Notes under the pieces: generated by a model | Database searches by the model: none | Seen by the model: the letters and a program-made list of their open reading frames with translations, nothing else | What the model was told of the DNA's origin: nothing | From: Bradyrhizobium oropedii | GTDB taxonomy: Bacteria; Pseudomonadota; Alphaproteobacteria; Rhizobiales; Xanthobacteraceae | NCBI RefSeq assembly: GCF_020889685.1 | Contig: NZ_JACMYO010000014.1 | Location: forward strand, 1-64,000 | Reading direction: 5' to 3' | Length of the DNA stretch: 64,000 bases | Position numbers and translations under genes: made by a program | Shown here: in pieces, positions 14,658-23,763 of the stretch | How the letters are laid out: every line of letters starts with the position of its first letter | How positions within the stretch are numbered: the stretch's first letter is position 1

Positions 14658-16058
14658 TTATGTCTTTTGCGGTGAGGCGACGGCCAGACGCAGGAAGCTC
14701 ATGACGCTGCCGAGCACGCCAAATCCGGCACCGAGCGCCAGCGCCACGGTGGCGCCCTCGCGATCGGCCAATGCGAAGCAGAGTGCGGCCAGCGCAGCGC
14801 CGGTGGTCTGCCCGATCAGCCGCGCGGTCGCAACGATGCCGCTGGCGCTGCCGCTGCGATGCGACGGCGCGCTCGACATGATCGCCTTCATGTTGGGGGT
14901 CTGGAAGAAGCCGAAGCCGATGCCGCAGACCATCGTGCGCCAGACGATGTTGGCGACGCTCGGCTCGGCCGGCAGGGTCGCGAGCAGCGCCATGCCGAGC
15001 CCCAGCAGCAGCATGCCGATGCCGCCGAGGATGCCGGCCGGATAACGATCCGACAGTCGGCCGCCGATCGGCGCCATGAAGGCGACCACCAGCGGCCAGG
15101 GCGTCATGAAGAAGCCGGTCTCGACCTGCGAGCGATGCAATATGTCCTCGAAGTAGAACGGCAGCGACACGAAGGCGAGGCCCTGCACAGCGAATGAGCA
15201 GACCGCCGTCGCGGCCGACAGTGCGAAGATCGGCCGCCGGAACAGGTCGATCGGCAGCATCGGCGCCGGATGATCGGCATGCCGTCGGGTCAGGATCCAG
15301 CCGAGCAGCAGCGCGCCGACGAGCTCGGAGATGACCAGCGCAGGCGCAGCCTTGTGGGCGGCGCTGCCGATGCCGATGATGAAGAGGCCGAGACAGGCGC
15401 AGGCCAGCGCGGCGCCGGCAAAGTCGAAGGCGTGGGTGGCGCGCGGCGTCTTCGGCAGCGTCTTCATGCCGATCAGCACTGCGAGGACGCCGAACGGAAT
15501 GTTGACGGCGAACAGCCAGGGCCACGGACCGAGCGCAAGGATGCCGGAGGCGATGGTCGGCCCCAATGTGAACGCGGTCGCGACCACGAGCGCATTGTGG
15601 CCGAAGCCGCGGCCGTGCATCCGGCTCGGATAGACGAAGCGCACCAGCGCAGTGTTGACACTCATCAGGCCGCTGGCGCCGAGGCCCTGTAGCGTCCGCG
15701 CGACCAAGAGGCTCGGCAGCGACCACGCCAGCGCACACCCAAGTGACGCCAATGTGAATAGCAGCAGGCCGCCGAGATAGATCCGCTGGTGGCCGACGAT
15801 CTCGCCGAGCGCGCCGAGCGGCAGCAGCGTCGCGACCAGCGCGATCTGGTAGACGTTGACGACCCAGACCACTTCGGCAGGGCTGACATGCAGATCGTTG
15901 GCGATCGCGGGCAGCGCGATATTGGCGATCGCGGTATCGAGCGAGGCCATCGCCAGCGCCGTGAAGATCGCCGCCACCGCCCAGCGCCGGGTCTCCCAAG
16001 GCAATCCATCGGTGATCGCCGCCGCAGCCGTGCTTGATGTCGGGGTCTTCTCGAGCAT
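14658..16058 (-). CDS. MFS multidrug-type transporter (DHA2-like)
   Basis: The 466-residue protein has at least 12 hydrophobic segments. Family landmarks are the motif around LDTAIANIALPAIANDL in the first helix, GRLSDRY between later helices, and ARTLQGLGASGLM. The first segment pattern is typical of drug:H+ antiporters of the DHA2 group. It stands alone on the minus strand, with the truncated 2Fe-2S gene downstream. No regulator adjoins it, so its substrate cannot be guessed. Confidence 0.88.
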   Translation of the reverse strand: MLEKTPTSSTAAAAITDGLPWETRRWAVAAIFTALAMASLDTAIANIALPAIANDLHVSPAEVVWVVNVYQIALVATLLPLGALGEIVGHQRIYLGGLLLFTLASLGCALAWSLPSLLVARTLQGLGASGLMSVNTALVRFVYPSRMHGRGFGHNALVVATAFTLGPTIASGILALGPWPWLFAVNIPFGVLAVLIGMKTLPKTPRATHAFDFAGAALACACLGLFIIGIGSAAHKAAPALVISELVGALLLGWILTRRHADHPAPMLPIDLFRRPIFALSAATAVCSFAVQGLAFVSLPFYFEDILHRSQVETGFFMTPWPLVVAFMAPIGGRLSDRYPAGILGGIGMLLLGLGMALLATLPAEPSVANIVWRTMVCGIGFGFFQTPNMKAIMSSAPSHRSGSASGIVATARLIGQTTGAALAALCFALADREGATVALALGAGFGVLGSVMSFLRLAVASPQKT

Positions 16059-16392
16059 GCCTGAAAATGTCTCCGGGATCGCCGTGTACTACGCCGGCAT
16101 CCCGTTCCCCAGCCGCGCTGCTGCATGATGCGTATGCGAAGTGGCCTTGCCGGGGCGCGCGCCGGCAGGGTGCGGGTGAGGGCGGGCGCGTGTTCGTGAT
16201 TTTTACCAATGCACGGGGACCGCGGGTACGATCGGCGCCCGGCTTTCCCTGCGCCCTCTTGTTCAAGAGGGCGAAGCGCAAAGCAAAGCTCTGGCGATTG
16301 TCGTACTGCGTCCCCATCCATAACTGTCATCGCCCGGCTCAAGTGAACCGGGCGATGACACTGAACAAGCTGTTTGACGGTTGAATCGGACT
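16059..16392. other. Intergenic region with two hairpins
   Basis: No gene is supported in this gap. It contains a 10-bp stem with a 2-base loop (CGCCCTCTTG at 16252-16261 with 16264-16273) followed by GAAGCGCAAAGCAAAGC, probably part of a dispersed intergenic repeat. A second hairpin, at 16325-16360, is listed separately. Confidence 0.6.
16325..16360 (-). terminator. Hairpin terminator after the Bug-type binding protein gene
   Basis: A perfect 13-bp stem (TGTCATCGCCCGG, 16325-16337, with 16348-16360) encloses a 10-base loop. It lies 33 bases past the stop of the minus-strand gene ending at 16393. There is no clear U-tract, so termination is likely but not certain. Confidence 0.6.
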
Positions 16393-17373
16393 CTACTGAA
16401 GCGCCATTCCCGAGGTCTTGATGACGGTTGTCAGCTTTTGCTGATCGACTTTCATCAGCTCGGCGAGCTCGTCGAGCGACATCGGCTTGCCGGGAATGTT
16501 GGCGAGCGAGAGCTGGCGCTGCACGTCGGAGTTCTGTAGCGCCTTGTTGACCGCCGCATTAATCCTGGCGAGCAGCAGCGTCGGCGTCGCCGCCGGGACG
16601 TAGATGCCGTACCAGGGCACGTAGGCGGCCTCGGCAAAGCCTGCCTCCGCGATCGTCGGGACGTCGGGCAGGTCGGGGACGCGCTTGTCGGTGAACACCG
16701 CGAGCGGCTTGACGCTACCGGCCTTGATGTGCGGCAAAGCCAGCTCGAGCGAGACGATCTCGAAATGCATCAGGTTGGTCATCAGGTCGATCAGCGCCTG
16801 TGGTTGGCCCTTGTAGCCGACATTGGTCAGCTTGATTCCGGCGACCTGAAACAATTTCTGCGCGCTGAGGTCGATCGACGATCCCGTGCCGGGATTGCCG
16901 AAGTTGAACTCTCCCGGCCGCTTGCGGGCCAGTTCGACGAATTCGCCGATGGTCTTCACCGGCATCGACGGATGCACCAGCGCGACGCTTTGATTCCAGA
17001 CCGCGAGGCCGACGCATCTGAAATCCTTGGCCGCGTTCCAGCCCGCATCTTTGTAGAGATCGGGGTTGACCAGCAGGGCGGGGCCGGTGACAAGCCAGGT
17101 GTAGCCGTCCGGTTCGCTGCGCGCGACTGCGGCGGTGCCGATATTGCTGTTGCCGCCGGGACGCGCCTCCACCACGACGGTCTGCTTCCAGTCGCGGCCG
17201 ACCTGCTCGGTCACCGCGCGCGCGACGATGTCGACGATGCCGCCGGCGGGGTAGGGCACGATGATGTGGATCGGTCGGCTCGGATAATTGTCCTGTGCCC
17301 GAGCGCGAATGCTGCCGCAGAGCGCCGTGACGATGCCCACGAGCAAGGCCATCGCGGTCGTGATGCCACGCAT
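16393..17373 (-). CDS. Bug-family (TctC-like) periplasmic solute-binding protein
   Basis: The 326-residue protein matches the tripartite tricarboxylate transporter receptor family. A signal peptide covers about residues 1-28, and the mature start NYPSRPIHIIVPYPAGGIVD is the family hallmark. The start ATG 17373 follows GGGGGGAGGA. No TctA/TctB membrane genes adjoin it; such orphan receptors are common and often bind carboxylic acids. It is downstream of an IclR regulator on the same strand, with a 93-base gap, so co-regulation with the 18.3-23.5 kb catabolic genes is possible. Confidence 0.9.
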   Translation of the reverse strand: MRGITTAMALLVGIVTALCGSIRARAQDNYPSRPIHIIVPYPAGGIVDIVARAVTEQVGRDWKQTVVVEARPGGNSNIGTAAVARSEPDGYTWLVTGPALLVNPDLYKDAGWNAAKDFRCVGLAVWNQSVALVHPSMPVKTIGEFVELARKRPGEFNFGNPGTGSSIDLSAQKLFQVAGIKLTNVGYKGQPQALIDLMTNLMHFEIVSLELALPHIKAGSVKPLAVFTDKRVPDLPDVPTIAEAGFAEAAYVPWYGIYVPAATPTLLLARINAAVNKALQNSDVQRQLSLANIPGKPMSLDELAELMKVDQQKLTTVIKTSGMALQ

Positions 17374-17422
17374 GTCGTCCTCCCCCCATGTGCCGCATCG
17401 TTCGCGCGATGCGGACCTTGAT

Positions 17423-17465
17423 GCATGATCTCTGGGAAAGCGCCTCACGCGCTTCCGGATCGTGC
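17423..17465. repeat. Short GCATGATC hairpin repeat, copy 1
   Basis: GCATGATC at 17423-17430 pairs imperfectly with GATCGTGC at 17458-17465, around an inner GAAAGCGCctcacGCGCTTCC hairpin. It belongs to the same dispersed family as 41999-42067 and 56283-56356. It lies between the IclR stop and the start of the binding-protein gene. Confidence 0.65.
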
Positions 17466-17466
17466 C

Positions 17467-18255
17467 CTAGCTGTTGGCCACCAGCGAGCGGATGCTGCGG
17501 GCGAGCCCGAGGATGCGCGGCCCGCATTCGCGCTCGATCTGCTCGGCGCTGAAGCGGAACGAGGGGATGCCGCAATTGACCGACAGGCATTCGCCGGTCG
17601 GCGTGCGGTAGAGCGGCGCGGCGACGCCGAAGATCTCGCGCCGCCATTCGCCGAGCGAGACGGCGAAGCCGCGCTCGTTGCAGAGCTCGATGTCCGGCAG
17701 CGTGCGCCGCTCGACATAGTCGAGTTCCTCGGGACGTTCGGCCTTCACGCGGGCGACATAGGCGTCGCGTTCGTCCTTGGTGAACAACGACAGTAGGGCG
17801 CGCCCGACCGCGGTCGGCGCCAGCGACGAGACGAAACCGACGTCAGGCACGTGCGGCACCGCGTCCGTGGTGCGCAGCGTTTCGACATAGATGAAGTCGA
17901 GCCCGAACGGCATCGCGATCGATACCGTGCCACCGGTATACGCAGCGAAGTCGCGCATCAAGGGACGCGCGAGCTGGCGGACCTTGAGCTGCGACAGCAC
18001 CGGATAGGCGGCGGCGAGCACGCCGAGCCCGAGCACGAAGCGGCCCTTGGCGTCGCGCCTGAGGTAGCCGAGCTGCTCCAGCGTGTAGGTCAGGCGCGAG
18101 ACGGTCGGCCGCGACAGGCCGGTGTATTCGGCAAGCTCTGCATTCGACAGTGGACCTGCGTGGTTGCGGAAGGTGGCCAACAGGTCGAGCCCGTGCGCCA
18201 GGGTGGTCGCAAAGGACGGATCGGTCTGGGGTTCGAGCGAGGACAATGCCGCCAT
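17467..18255 (-). CDS. IclR-family transcriptional regulator
   Basis: The 262-residue protein has an N-terminal winged helix (about residues 15-75; LSNAELAEYTGLSRPTVSRLTYTL is split around the recognition helix) and a C-terminal effector domain of the IclR type (LAPTAVGRALLS and later GECLSVNCGIPS). The start at ATG 18255 gives MAALSSLEP and the normal family length; the frame is open further upstream but that part is antisense to the next gene. It is divergent from an acyl-CoA dehydrogenase gene across an inverted repeat at 18292-18324. It probably controls the plus-strand catabolic genes and itself. Confidence 0.92.
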   Translation of the reverse strand: MAALSSLEPQTDPSFATTLAHGLDLLATFRNHAGPLSNAELAEYTGLSRPTVSRLTYTLEQLGYLRRDAKGRFVLGLGVLAAAYPVLSQLKVRQLARPLMRDFAAYTGGTVSIAMPFGLDFIYVETLRTTDAVPHVPDVGFVSSLAPTAVGRALLSLFTKDERDAYVARVKAERPEELDYVERRTLPDIELCNERGFAVSLGEWRREIFGVAAPLYRTPTGECLSVNCGIPSFRFSAEQIERECGPRILGLARSIRSLVANS

Positions 18256-18291
18256 ACGAAATAATGGTCGAATCTGCGTTAATCTGTCAAG

Positions 18292-18324
18292 ATATCGAAA
18301 TGAATTTGCAAATCGTTTCGATAT
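18292..18324. promoter_or_regulatory. Inverted-repeat operator between IclR and acyl-CoA dehydrogenase genes
   Basis: Arms ATATCGAAA (18292-18300) and TTTCGATAT (18316-18324) are perfect complements. Between them lies a second palindrome, ATTTGCAAAT (18304-18313). The A/T-rich sites stand out from the GC-rich surroundings and sit midway between the two divergent starts. IclR-family regulators bind palindromes of this kind. Binding is inferred. Confidence 0.7.
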
Positions 18325-18357
18325 GGGATTATGTCCCGTCCAAAGATGGGAGGCGGC

Positions 18358-19602
18358 ATGGATTTCGGTCTGTCCGAGCGATCGGAGCGTTGGCGGCGCG
18401 ATCTGCTGGCCTTCTTCGAGCAGGAGGTGCTGCCGCGCCATCGCGCCTGGCTCGACCACGTCCGCGCCCACAACGACACGCCGCCTTTCATGGCCGAGTT
18501 GCAGCAGAAGGCCCGCGCGGCGGGACTGTGGAATCTCGGCCTGCCCGAACTTGCCGCCGACGAGCCGGGCACGCGGCTGTCCAATCTCGACTACGCGCCG
18601 CTGGCGGAGATCATGGGACGGCTGTTCTGGGCGCCGGAGGTGTTCAACTGCCAGGCACCCGACGTCCCGAACATGATCGCGTTGCAGAATTGCGCGACGC
18701 CGGAACAGAAGACGCGCTGGCTGGCGCCGCTGCTCAACGCCGAGACGCGCTCCGCCTTTGGCATGACCGAGCCCGACGTGGCGTCGTCCGATGCCACGAA
18801 CATCACGACACGGATGGTGCGTGACGGCGATCACTATGTGATCAACGGCCGCAAATGGTTCATCACAGGCGCCGCGCATCCAAGCTGCAGCTTCCTGATC
18901 GTCATGGGCGTCACGGATGCCGGCGCCGAGCGTACCAGCCGGCATTCCTGCATCATCGTGCCGATGGATGCGCCCGGCGTGCGGCTGGTGCGGCGGCTGC
19001 GCTGGATGGGCTGCGAAGATCATGTCGCGCCGATCGGCGAGCTCGTGTTCGACAATGTCCGGGTGCCCGCGGAAAACCTGCTAGGCGCCGAGGGCGAGGG
19101 CTTCAAGGTCGCGCAGGTCCGGCTCGGGCCGGCGCGCATCCACCACTGTATGCGCTCGATCGGTCTCTGCGAGCTCCTGATCGAGCTGATGATGGCGCGC
19201 GCCGCGGAGCGCAGCGCGTTCGGCCGTACCGTGATCCAGTACGACACCGTCCAGCGCTGGATCGCCGAAGCTCGCGTCGAGCTGGAGCAGGCGCGGCTGC
19301 TTGCCTATCGCTGCGCCTGGCGGCTGGATCAGGCCGGCCATCATGGCGCCTGGCGCGACGTCTCTCTGATCAAGGTCGCGGTGCCGGCGATGCTGCAGAA
19401 GATCGCCGACCGCGCCATGCAGGTGTTCGGCGCAATGGGCGGCTCCGACGACACGCCGATCCATCAGGCGCTGGCCTGGGGACGGCTGTTGCGGATCGGC
19501 GACGGGCCCGACGAGGTGCATCTGCGGCAGATCTTCCGGATGGAGCCGATGCCGGACTGGTCGATCGCCAACTCGCCCTATCTTGCTGCACATCCCGCCT
19601 GA
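18358..19602 (+). CDS. Acyl-CoA dehydrogenase
   Basis: The 414-residue flavoprotein matches the acyl-CoA dehydrogenase family, which introduces an alpha-beta double bond into acyl-CoA thioesters using FAD. Landmarks are FGMTEPDVASSDATN in the middle beta domain, RKWFITGA, and AMQVFGAMGGSDDTPIHQ near the C-terminus. I chose ATG 18358, preceded by GGGAGG; in-frame starts at 18331 and 18346 are alternatives. A monooxygenase gene follows 47 bases later and the IclR regulator is divergent. The substrate cannot be told from sequence. Confidence 0.9.
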   Translation: MDFGLSERSERWRRDLLAFFEQEVLPRHRAWLDHVRAHNDTPPFMAELQQKARAAGLWNLGLPELAADEPGTRLSNLDYAPLAEIMGRLFWAPEVFNCQAPDVPNMIALQNCATPEQKTRWLAPLLNAETRSAFGMTEPDVASSDATNITTRMVRDGDHYVINGRKWFITGAAHPSCSFLIVMGVTDAGAERTSRHSCIIVPMDAPGVRLVRRLRWMGCEDHVAPIGELVFDNVRVPAENLLGAEGEGFKVAQVRLGPARIHHCMRSIGLCELLIELMMARAAERSAFGRTVIQYDTVQRWIAEARVELEQARLLAYRCAWRLDQAGHHGAWRDVSLIKVAVPAMLQKIADRAMQVFGAMGGSDDTPIHQALAWGRLLRIGDGPDEVHLRQIFRMEPMPDWSIANSPYLAAHPA

Positions 19603-19649
19603 GCGGCGCTACAGTGTCCACCGAATTTCCCAGAACGAGGCGCCTTCCG

Positions 19650-21470
19650 ATGACGATGACCGAGCAAGCCCGTGACGCAAAACCCTCCGCGATCGACAAG
19701 GAGCGGCTGCGACGGAAATATCAGGAGGAGCGCAACAAGCGGCTGCGTCCTGACGGCAACGACCAGTATCTCGAGATCAAGGACCAGCTCGCACATTATC
19801 TCGAGGATCCCTACACGCCGGTCGTGGCGCGCGCGCCGAAGACCGACCACGTCAACTTCGCTTTCATCGGGGGCGGGTTTGCCGGGCTCGCCACTGCCGC
19901 GCGGCTGACCGAGGCCGGGGTCAAGGATGTGCGCATTGTCGAGAAGGGCGGCGATTTCGGCGGCACTTGGTACTGGAACCGATATCCCGGCGCGCAATGC
20001 GACACGGCCTCGATGGTCTACATGCCGCTGTTGGAAGAGACCGGCCACATGCCGTCGGAGAAATACGCGCATGCGCCCGAGATCCTGGCGCATTGCCAAC
20101 GGATCGGCCGGCAGTTCAACCTCTACGACAACGCGCTGTTTCACACTGAGGTGACGAGCCTCGATTGGGACGCCGCGCAATCGCGCTGGATCATCCGCAC
20201 CACCAGGGGCGACGCCTTCACCGCGCAATATGTCGGCATCGGCACCGGTCCGCTGCATGTGCCGAAGCTGCCCGGCATTCCCGGCATCGAGCGCTTCAAG
20301 GGCCACTCGTTCCACACCAGCCGCTGGGATTACGACTACACCGGCGGCGATCCCAAGCGCGGCTTGATGGATAAGCTTGCCGACAAGCGCGTCGGCATCA
20401 TCGGCACCGGTGCAACGTCGGTACAGTGCATCCCGCACCTCGCGCGCGCCTGCAAGGAGCTCTACGTGTTCCAGCGCACGCCGTCGTCGGTCGATGTGCG
20501 CGGCAACGGCCCGATCGATCCCGGCTGGTTTGCCGATATCGCGAAGCCGGGCTGGCAACAGCGCTGGCTGGAGAATTTCACCGCCAACCAGGCCGGTGGA
20601 TCCGCCGAGGAAGATCTGGTGCAGGACGGCTGGACCGACCTGTCGAAGCGGATCCGCGCCAAGGTCATGCTGCTGCCGCGCGAGCAGCGCACCGTGGAAA
20701 ACATGCGGGCCGTCTTCGAGGATTCCGACTTCGAAAAGATGGAGGAGATCCGCAACCGCGTCGACACCATCGTCGGCGATCCCAAGACGGCGAAGGATCT
20801 CAAGGCCTGGTACGGTCAGCTCTGCAAGCGACCATGCTTCCACGACGCCTATCTTCAGGCGTTCAACACGCCGGGCACGCATCTGGTCGATACCGACGGC
20901 AAGGGCGTCGAGGAGATCACCGAGAACGGGATCGTCGTCGCGGGCAAGGAATATCCGCTCGACTGCATCATCTACGCATCCGGCTTCGAGGTCGGCACCG
21001 AATACAAGCGCCGGGCAGGTTTCGACGTGACGGGCCAGGACGGCATCAAGCTGTCGGAGCACTGGGCCGAGGGCATGCGCAGCAAGCACGGCATCCATGT
21101 GCATGGCTTCCCGAACCTGTTCTTCGTGCAGCCGACGCAGGGCGCCAATTTGATCTCCAACGTGCCGCACAACCTGACCGAAGCGGCGCGCACCATCGCT
21201 CTGACGGTCGGTCACGCGCAGCACAACGGCTTCAAGGAAATCGAAGTCAGCAAGGACGCCGAGAACCGCTGGGTCGAATTGCTGCTGACCGCGGTCGGCC
21301 GGATGATCGGCGGGCCCGATTGCACGCCCGGCTATTACAACAATGAGGGACGCGAGCCGGGGCCGGCGGCGAAGCTCAATGTCGGCTATCCGGCGGGCGC
21401 GCTGGCCTACTTCAAATATATCGACGAGTGGCGCAGCAGCGGCCAGTTCGAAGGCCTGCAGTTCCGCTGA
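19650..21470 (+). CDS. Baeyer-Villiger-type flavin monooxygenase
   Basis: The 606-residue protein resembles cyclohexanone/phenylacetone monooxygenases, which insert oxygen next to a ketone using FAD and NADPH. Two dinucleotide motifs are seen: GGGFAG near residue 74 and GTGATS near residue 250. Between them is the fingerprint FKGHSFHTSRWD, near residue 215. An N-terminal extension of about 65 charged residues is present. The start at ATG 19650 has ACGAGG nine bases upstream. It lies between the acyl-CoA dehydrogenase and the alkylsulfatase-like gene, so it is probably part of a degradative operon for a ketone or cyclic compound. Confidence 0.9.
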   Translation: MTMTEQARDAKPSAIDKERLRRKYQEERNKRLRPDGNDQYLEIKDQLAHYLEDPYTPVVARAPKTDHVNFAFIGGGFAGLATAARLTEAGVKDVRIVEKGGDFGGTWYWNRYPGAQCDTASMVYMPLLEETGHMPSEKYAHAPEILAHCQRIGRQFNLYDNALFHTEVTSLDWDAAQSRWIIRTTRGDAFTAQYVGIGTGPLHVPKLPGIPGIERFKGHSFHTSRWDYDYTGGDPKRGLMDKLADKRVGIIGTGATSVQCIPHLARACKELYVFQRTPSSVDVRGNGPIDPGWFADIAKPGWQQRWLENFTANQAGGSAEEDLVQDGWTDLSKRIRAKVMLLPREQRTVENMRAVFEDSDFEKMEEIRNRVDTIVGDPKTAKDLKAWYGQLCKRPCFHDAYLQAFNTPGTHLVDTDGKGVEEITENGIVVAGKEYPLDCIIYASGFEVGTEYKRRAGFDVTGQDGIKLSEHWAEGMRSKHGIHVHGFPNLFFVQPTQGANLISNVPHNLTEAARTIALTVGHAQHNGFKEIEVSKDAENRWVELLLTAVGRMIGGPDCTPGYYNNEGREPGPAAKLNVGYPAGALAYFKYIDEWRSSGQFEGLQFR

Positions 21471-21520
21471 ACGATGTGCGATCGAGACTGAGTTTCCGCC
21501 AAACGAGGGAGTGCCTGTAT

Positions 21521-23464
21521 ATGACCCAGACAACCGCAGGCGAAGCGCCGCACGAAGGTCCGAAGGCGGCATCCGCGCCGGTCATCGCGCAGCACGAGGC
21601 CACGCTGAAGGCGCTGCCGTTCGCCGACACCAGGGATTTCGATGACGCCGCGCGCGGCTTCCTCGGCACCATCGAGAATGCGCGCGTCACCTCGGCCCAG
21701 GGCAGGGTGGTCTGGAGCCTCGAGCCGTACGGCTTCCTCTCGGACGAGAAGGCACCCGCGACCGTCGATCCGAGCCTGTGGCGGCAGTCGCGGCTCAACA
21801 TGCATCACGGCCTGTTCGAGGTGGTGCCGGGTGTCTACCAGGTGCGCGGCCTCGACATCGCCAACATGACGCTGATCGAGGGCGACAAGGGCGTCATCGT
21901 GGTCGACACGCTGACCTCGATCGAAGGCGCGCGCGCCGCGGTGGAGCTGTACTTCCAGCATCGCGGCAAGCGGCCGGTCGCGGCCGTCATCTTCACCCAC
22001 ACCCACACTGATCATTGGGGCGGCGCACGCGGGGTGCTCGACGACGCCATGCTGGCGGCGGGCGTGCCGATCATCGCGCCGAACTTCTTCATGGAGCACG
22101 CGGTCTCCGAGAACATCATCGCGGGACCGGCGATGCTGCGCCGCGCGCAGTACCAGTTCGGGCCGTTCCTCGCCAAGGGCGCGCGCGGCCATGTCGATTG
22201 CGGTCTCGGCAAGACCATGGCGGCGGGCGGCGTCGCGCTGCTGCGGCCGACCGATTTGATCATCGCGACCGGCGACACGCGCGTGATCGACGGCGTTGAG
22301 TTCGAATTCCAGATGGCGCCGAACAGCGAAGCGCCGGCGGAGATGCACTTCTTCATCCCGCGCTACAGGCTGTTGAACCTCGCCGAGAACTGCACGCACA
22401 ATTTCCACAATCTGCTGCCGTTCCGCGGCGCCGACGTGCGCGACGCGCTGGCCTGGTCGAAATATCTCGGCGAAGCCCTGCAGATGTGGGGCGGCAAGGC
22501 CGAGGCGATGTGCGGCCAGCATCACTGGCCGGTATGGGGACGCGAGCGGATCGACACCATGATCCGCGAGCAGCGCGACCTCTACAAATACGCGCACGAC
22601 CAGACCATCCGGCTGATGAACCACGGGCTCAATGCGGCCGAGATTGCCGAGACGATCCGCCTGCCGCAAAGCCTGGAGGGCGCCTGGCACGGCCGCGGCT
22701 ATTACGGCCATATCAGGCACAATGTGAAGGCGATCTATCAGAAGTATCTCGGCTGGTACGACGCCAATCCGGTCAATCTCAATTCCTTGCCGCCGGTCGA
22801 GGCCGGCAGGAAATATGTCGAGTATATGGGCGGTGCCGATGCGATCCTGAAACGCGCCGCGGCTGACTTCGCCAAGGGCGAATTCCGCTTCGTGGCGCAG
22901 GCCGTCAGCCACCTCGTGTTTGCAGAGCCTGACAACCAGGCGGCCCGCGCATTGCTGGCCGACACGTTCGAGCAGCTCGGCTATGCGGCCGAGAGTTCGA
23001 CCTGGCGCAACGCCTATCTGTTCGGCGCGCAGGAGCTGCGGCAGGGCATGCCGAAGACGCCGCCGCGTTCGCCGATGCCGCGCGAGACGCTCGCTGCGCT
23101 CCGCACCGAGCAGCTCTGGGACGTGCTCGGCGTCCGCCTCAACGGCCCCAAGGCCGAAGGCAAGCGCATTGTGCTGAACTGGAGTTTTACTGACACCGGC
23201 GAGACCTTCGTACTCAATCTTGAAAATTCAGCCCTGACCTACGTCACGGGGGCGCAGGCGGCCGACGCGCACGCTAGCTTCACACTGGCGCGCAGCGTGC
23301 TCGACGAGGTCATCGCCAAGCTGACCACGTTCCCGGAAGCCGTCGGCGCCGGCAAGGTCAAGGTATCAGGCGATCCGCAGCGGCTCGGCGAATTGATGAT
23401 GCTGATGGATGAATTCCCGCGGATGTTCGAGATCGTCGAGCCGAAGCGGACGGTGGTGACGTAG
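21521..23464 (+). CDS. Alkylsulfatase-like metallo-beta-lactamase-fold hydrolase
   Basis: The 647-residue protein has the architecture of SdsA-type alkyl sulfatases. An N-terminal metallo-beta-lactamase domain has the zinc motif THTHTDHWGG near residue 160, with further candidate ligands at APAEMHFF, ENCTHN and CGQHHWP. An all-helical dimerisation region and an SCP2-like C-terminal domain follow. There is no convincing Sec signal at the start MTQTTAGEAP, unlike exported SdsA1, so a cytoplasmic role is likely. GAGGGAG precedes the start at 21521. It is probably the last gene of the set led by the acyl-CoA dehydrogenase. The true substrate may be a sulfate ester or another ester. Confidence 0.87.
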   Translation: MTQTTAGEAPHEGPKAASAPVIAQHEATLKALPFADTRDFDDAARGFLGTIENARVTSAQGRVVWSLEPYGFLSDEKAPATVDPSLWRQSRLNMHHGLFEVVPGVYQVRGLDIANMTLIEGDKGVIVVDTLTSIEGARAAVELYFQHRGKRPVAAVIFTHTHTDHWGGARGVLDDAMLAAGVPIIAPNFFMEHAVSENIIAGPAMLRRAQYQFGPFLAKGARGHVDCGLGKTMAAGGVALLRPTDLIIATGDTRVIDGVEFEFQMAPNSEAPAEMHFFIPRYRLLNLAENCTHNFHNLLPFRGADVRDALAWSKYLGEALQMWGGKAEAMCGQHHWPVWGRERIDTMIREQRDLYKYAHDQTIRLMNHGLNAAEIAETIRLPQSLEGAWHGRGYYGHIRHNVKAIYQKYLGWYDANPVNLNSLPPVEAGRKYVEYMGGADAILKRAAADFAKGEFRFVAQAVSHLVFAEPDNQAARALLADTFEQLGYAAESSTWRNAYLFGAQELRQGMPKTPPRSPMPRETLAALRTEQLWDVLGVRLNGPKAEGKRIVLNWSFTDTGETFVLNLENSALTYVTGAQAADAHASFTLARSVLDEVIAKLTTFPEAVGAGKVKVSGDPQRLGELMMLMDEFPRMFEIVEPKRTVVT

Positions 23465-23763
23465 TAAGGTTCGTACCGTCTCGCCGGATCGAGCAACTCC
23501 GCCACCGTCACCCTGAGGAGCGCGTAGCGCGTATCGAAGGGTCGACGGCCCGGCTGGTGGCCGATTCATCCTTCGAGGCTCGCTCCGCTCGCACCTCCAG
23601 CGACAAAGGCGAAGCCTTTGCGCGGGGATGACGGGTGGATAAATTTGGCAAGGCGTCATTGCGAGGAGCGTAGCGACGAAGCAATCCATCTTTCCTCGCC
23701 TGGGAGAAGATGGATTGCTTCGCTTCGCTCGCAATGACGGGAGCGGGCGCCTCGATCGCTATC
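23465..23763. repeat. Two dispersed intergenic repeats between convergent genes
   Basis: No gene is supported here. A copy of the CACCCTGAGGAG repeat runs from about 23508 to 23603 (compare 11304-11420). A copy of the CGTCATTGCGAG repeat runs from 23654 to 23739, with outer arms CGTCATTGCGAG (23654-23665) and CTCGCAATGACG (23728-23739) perfectly complementary. Between them lies a small hairpin CAAAGGCgaaGCCTTTG. The elements separate two convergent operons and could act as terminators. Confidence 0.8.

Noticed and set aside
19578..21572. Long open frame on the minus strand opposite the monooxygenase gene
   Set aside because: The plus strand encodes a complete monooxygenase with all its motifs; the opposite frame is a low-complexity shadow.
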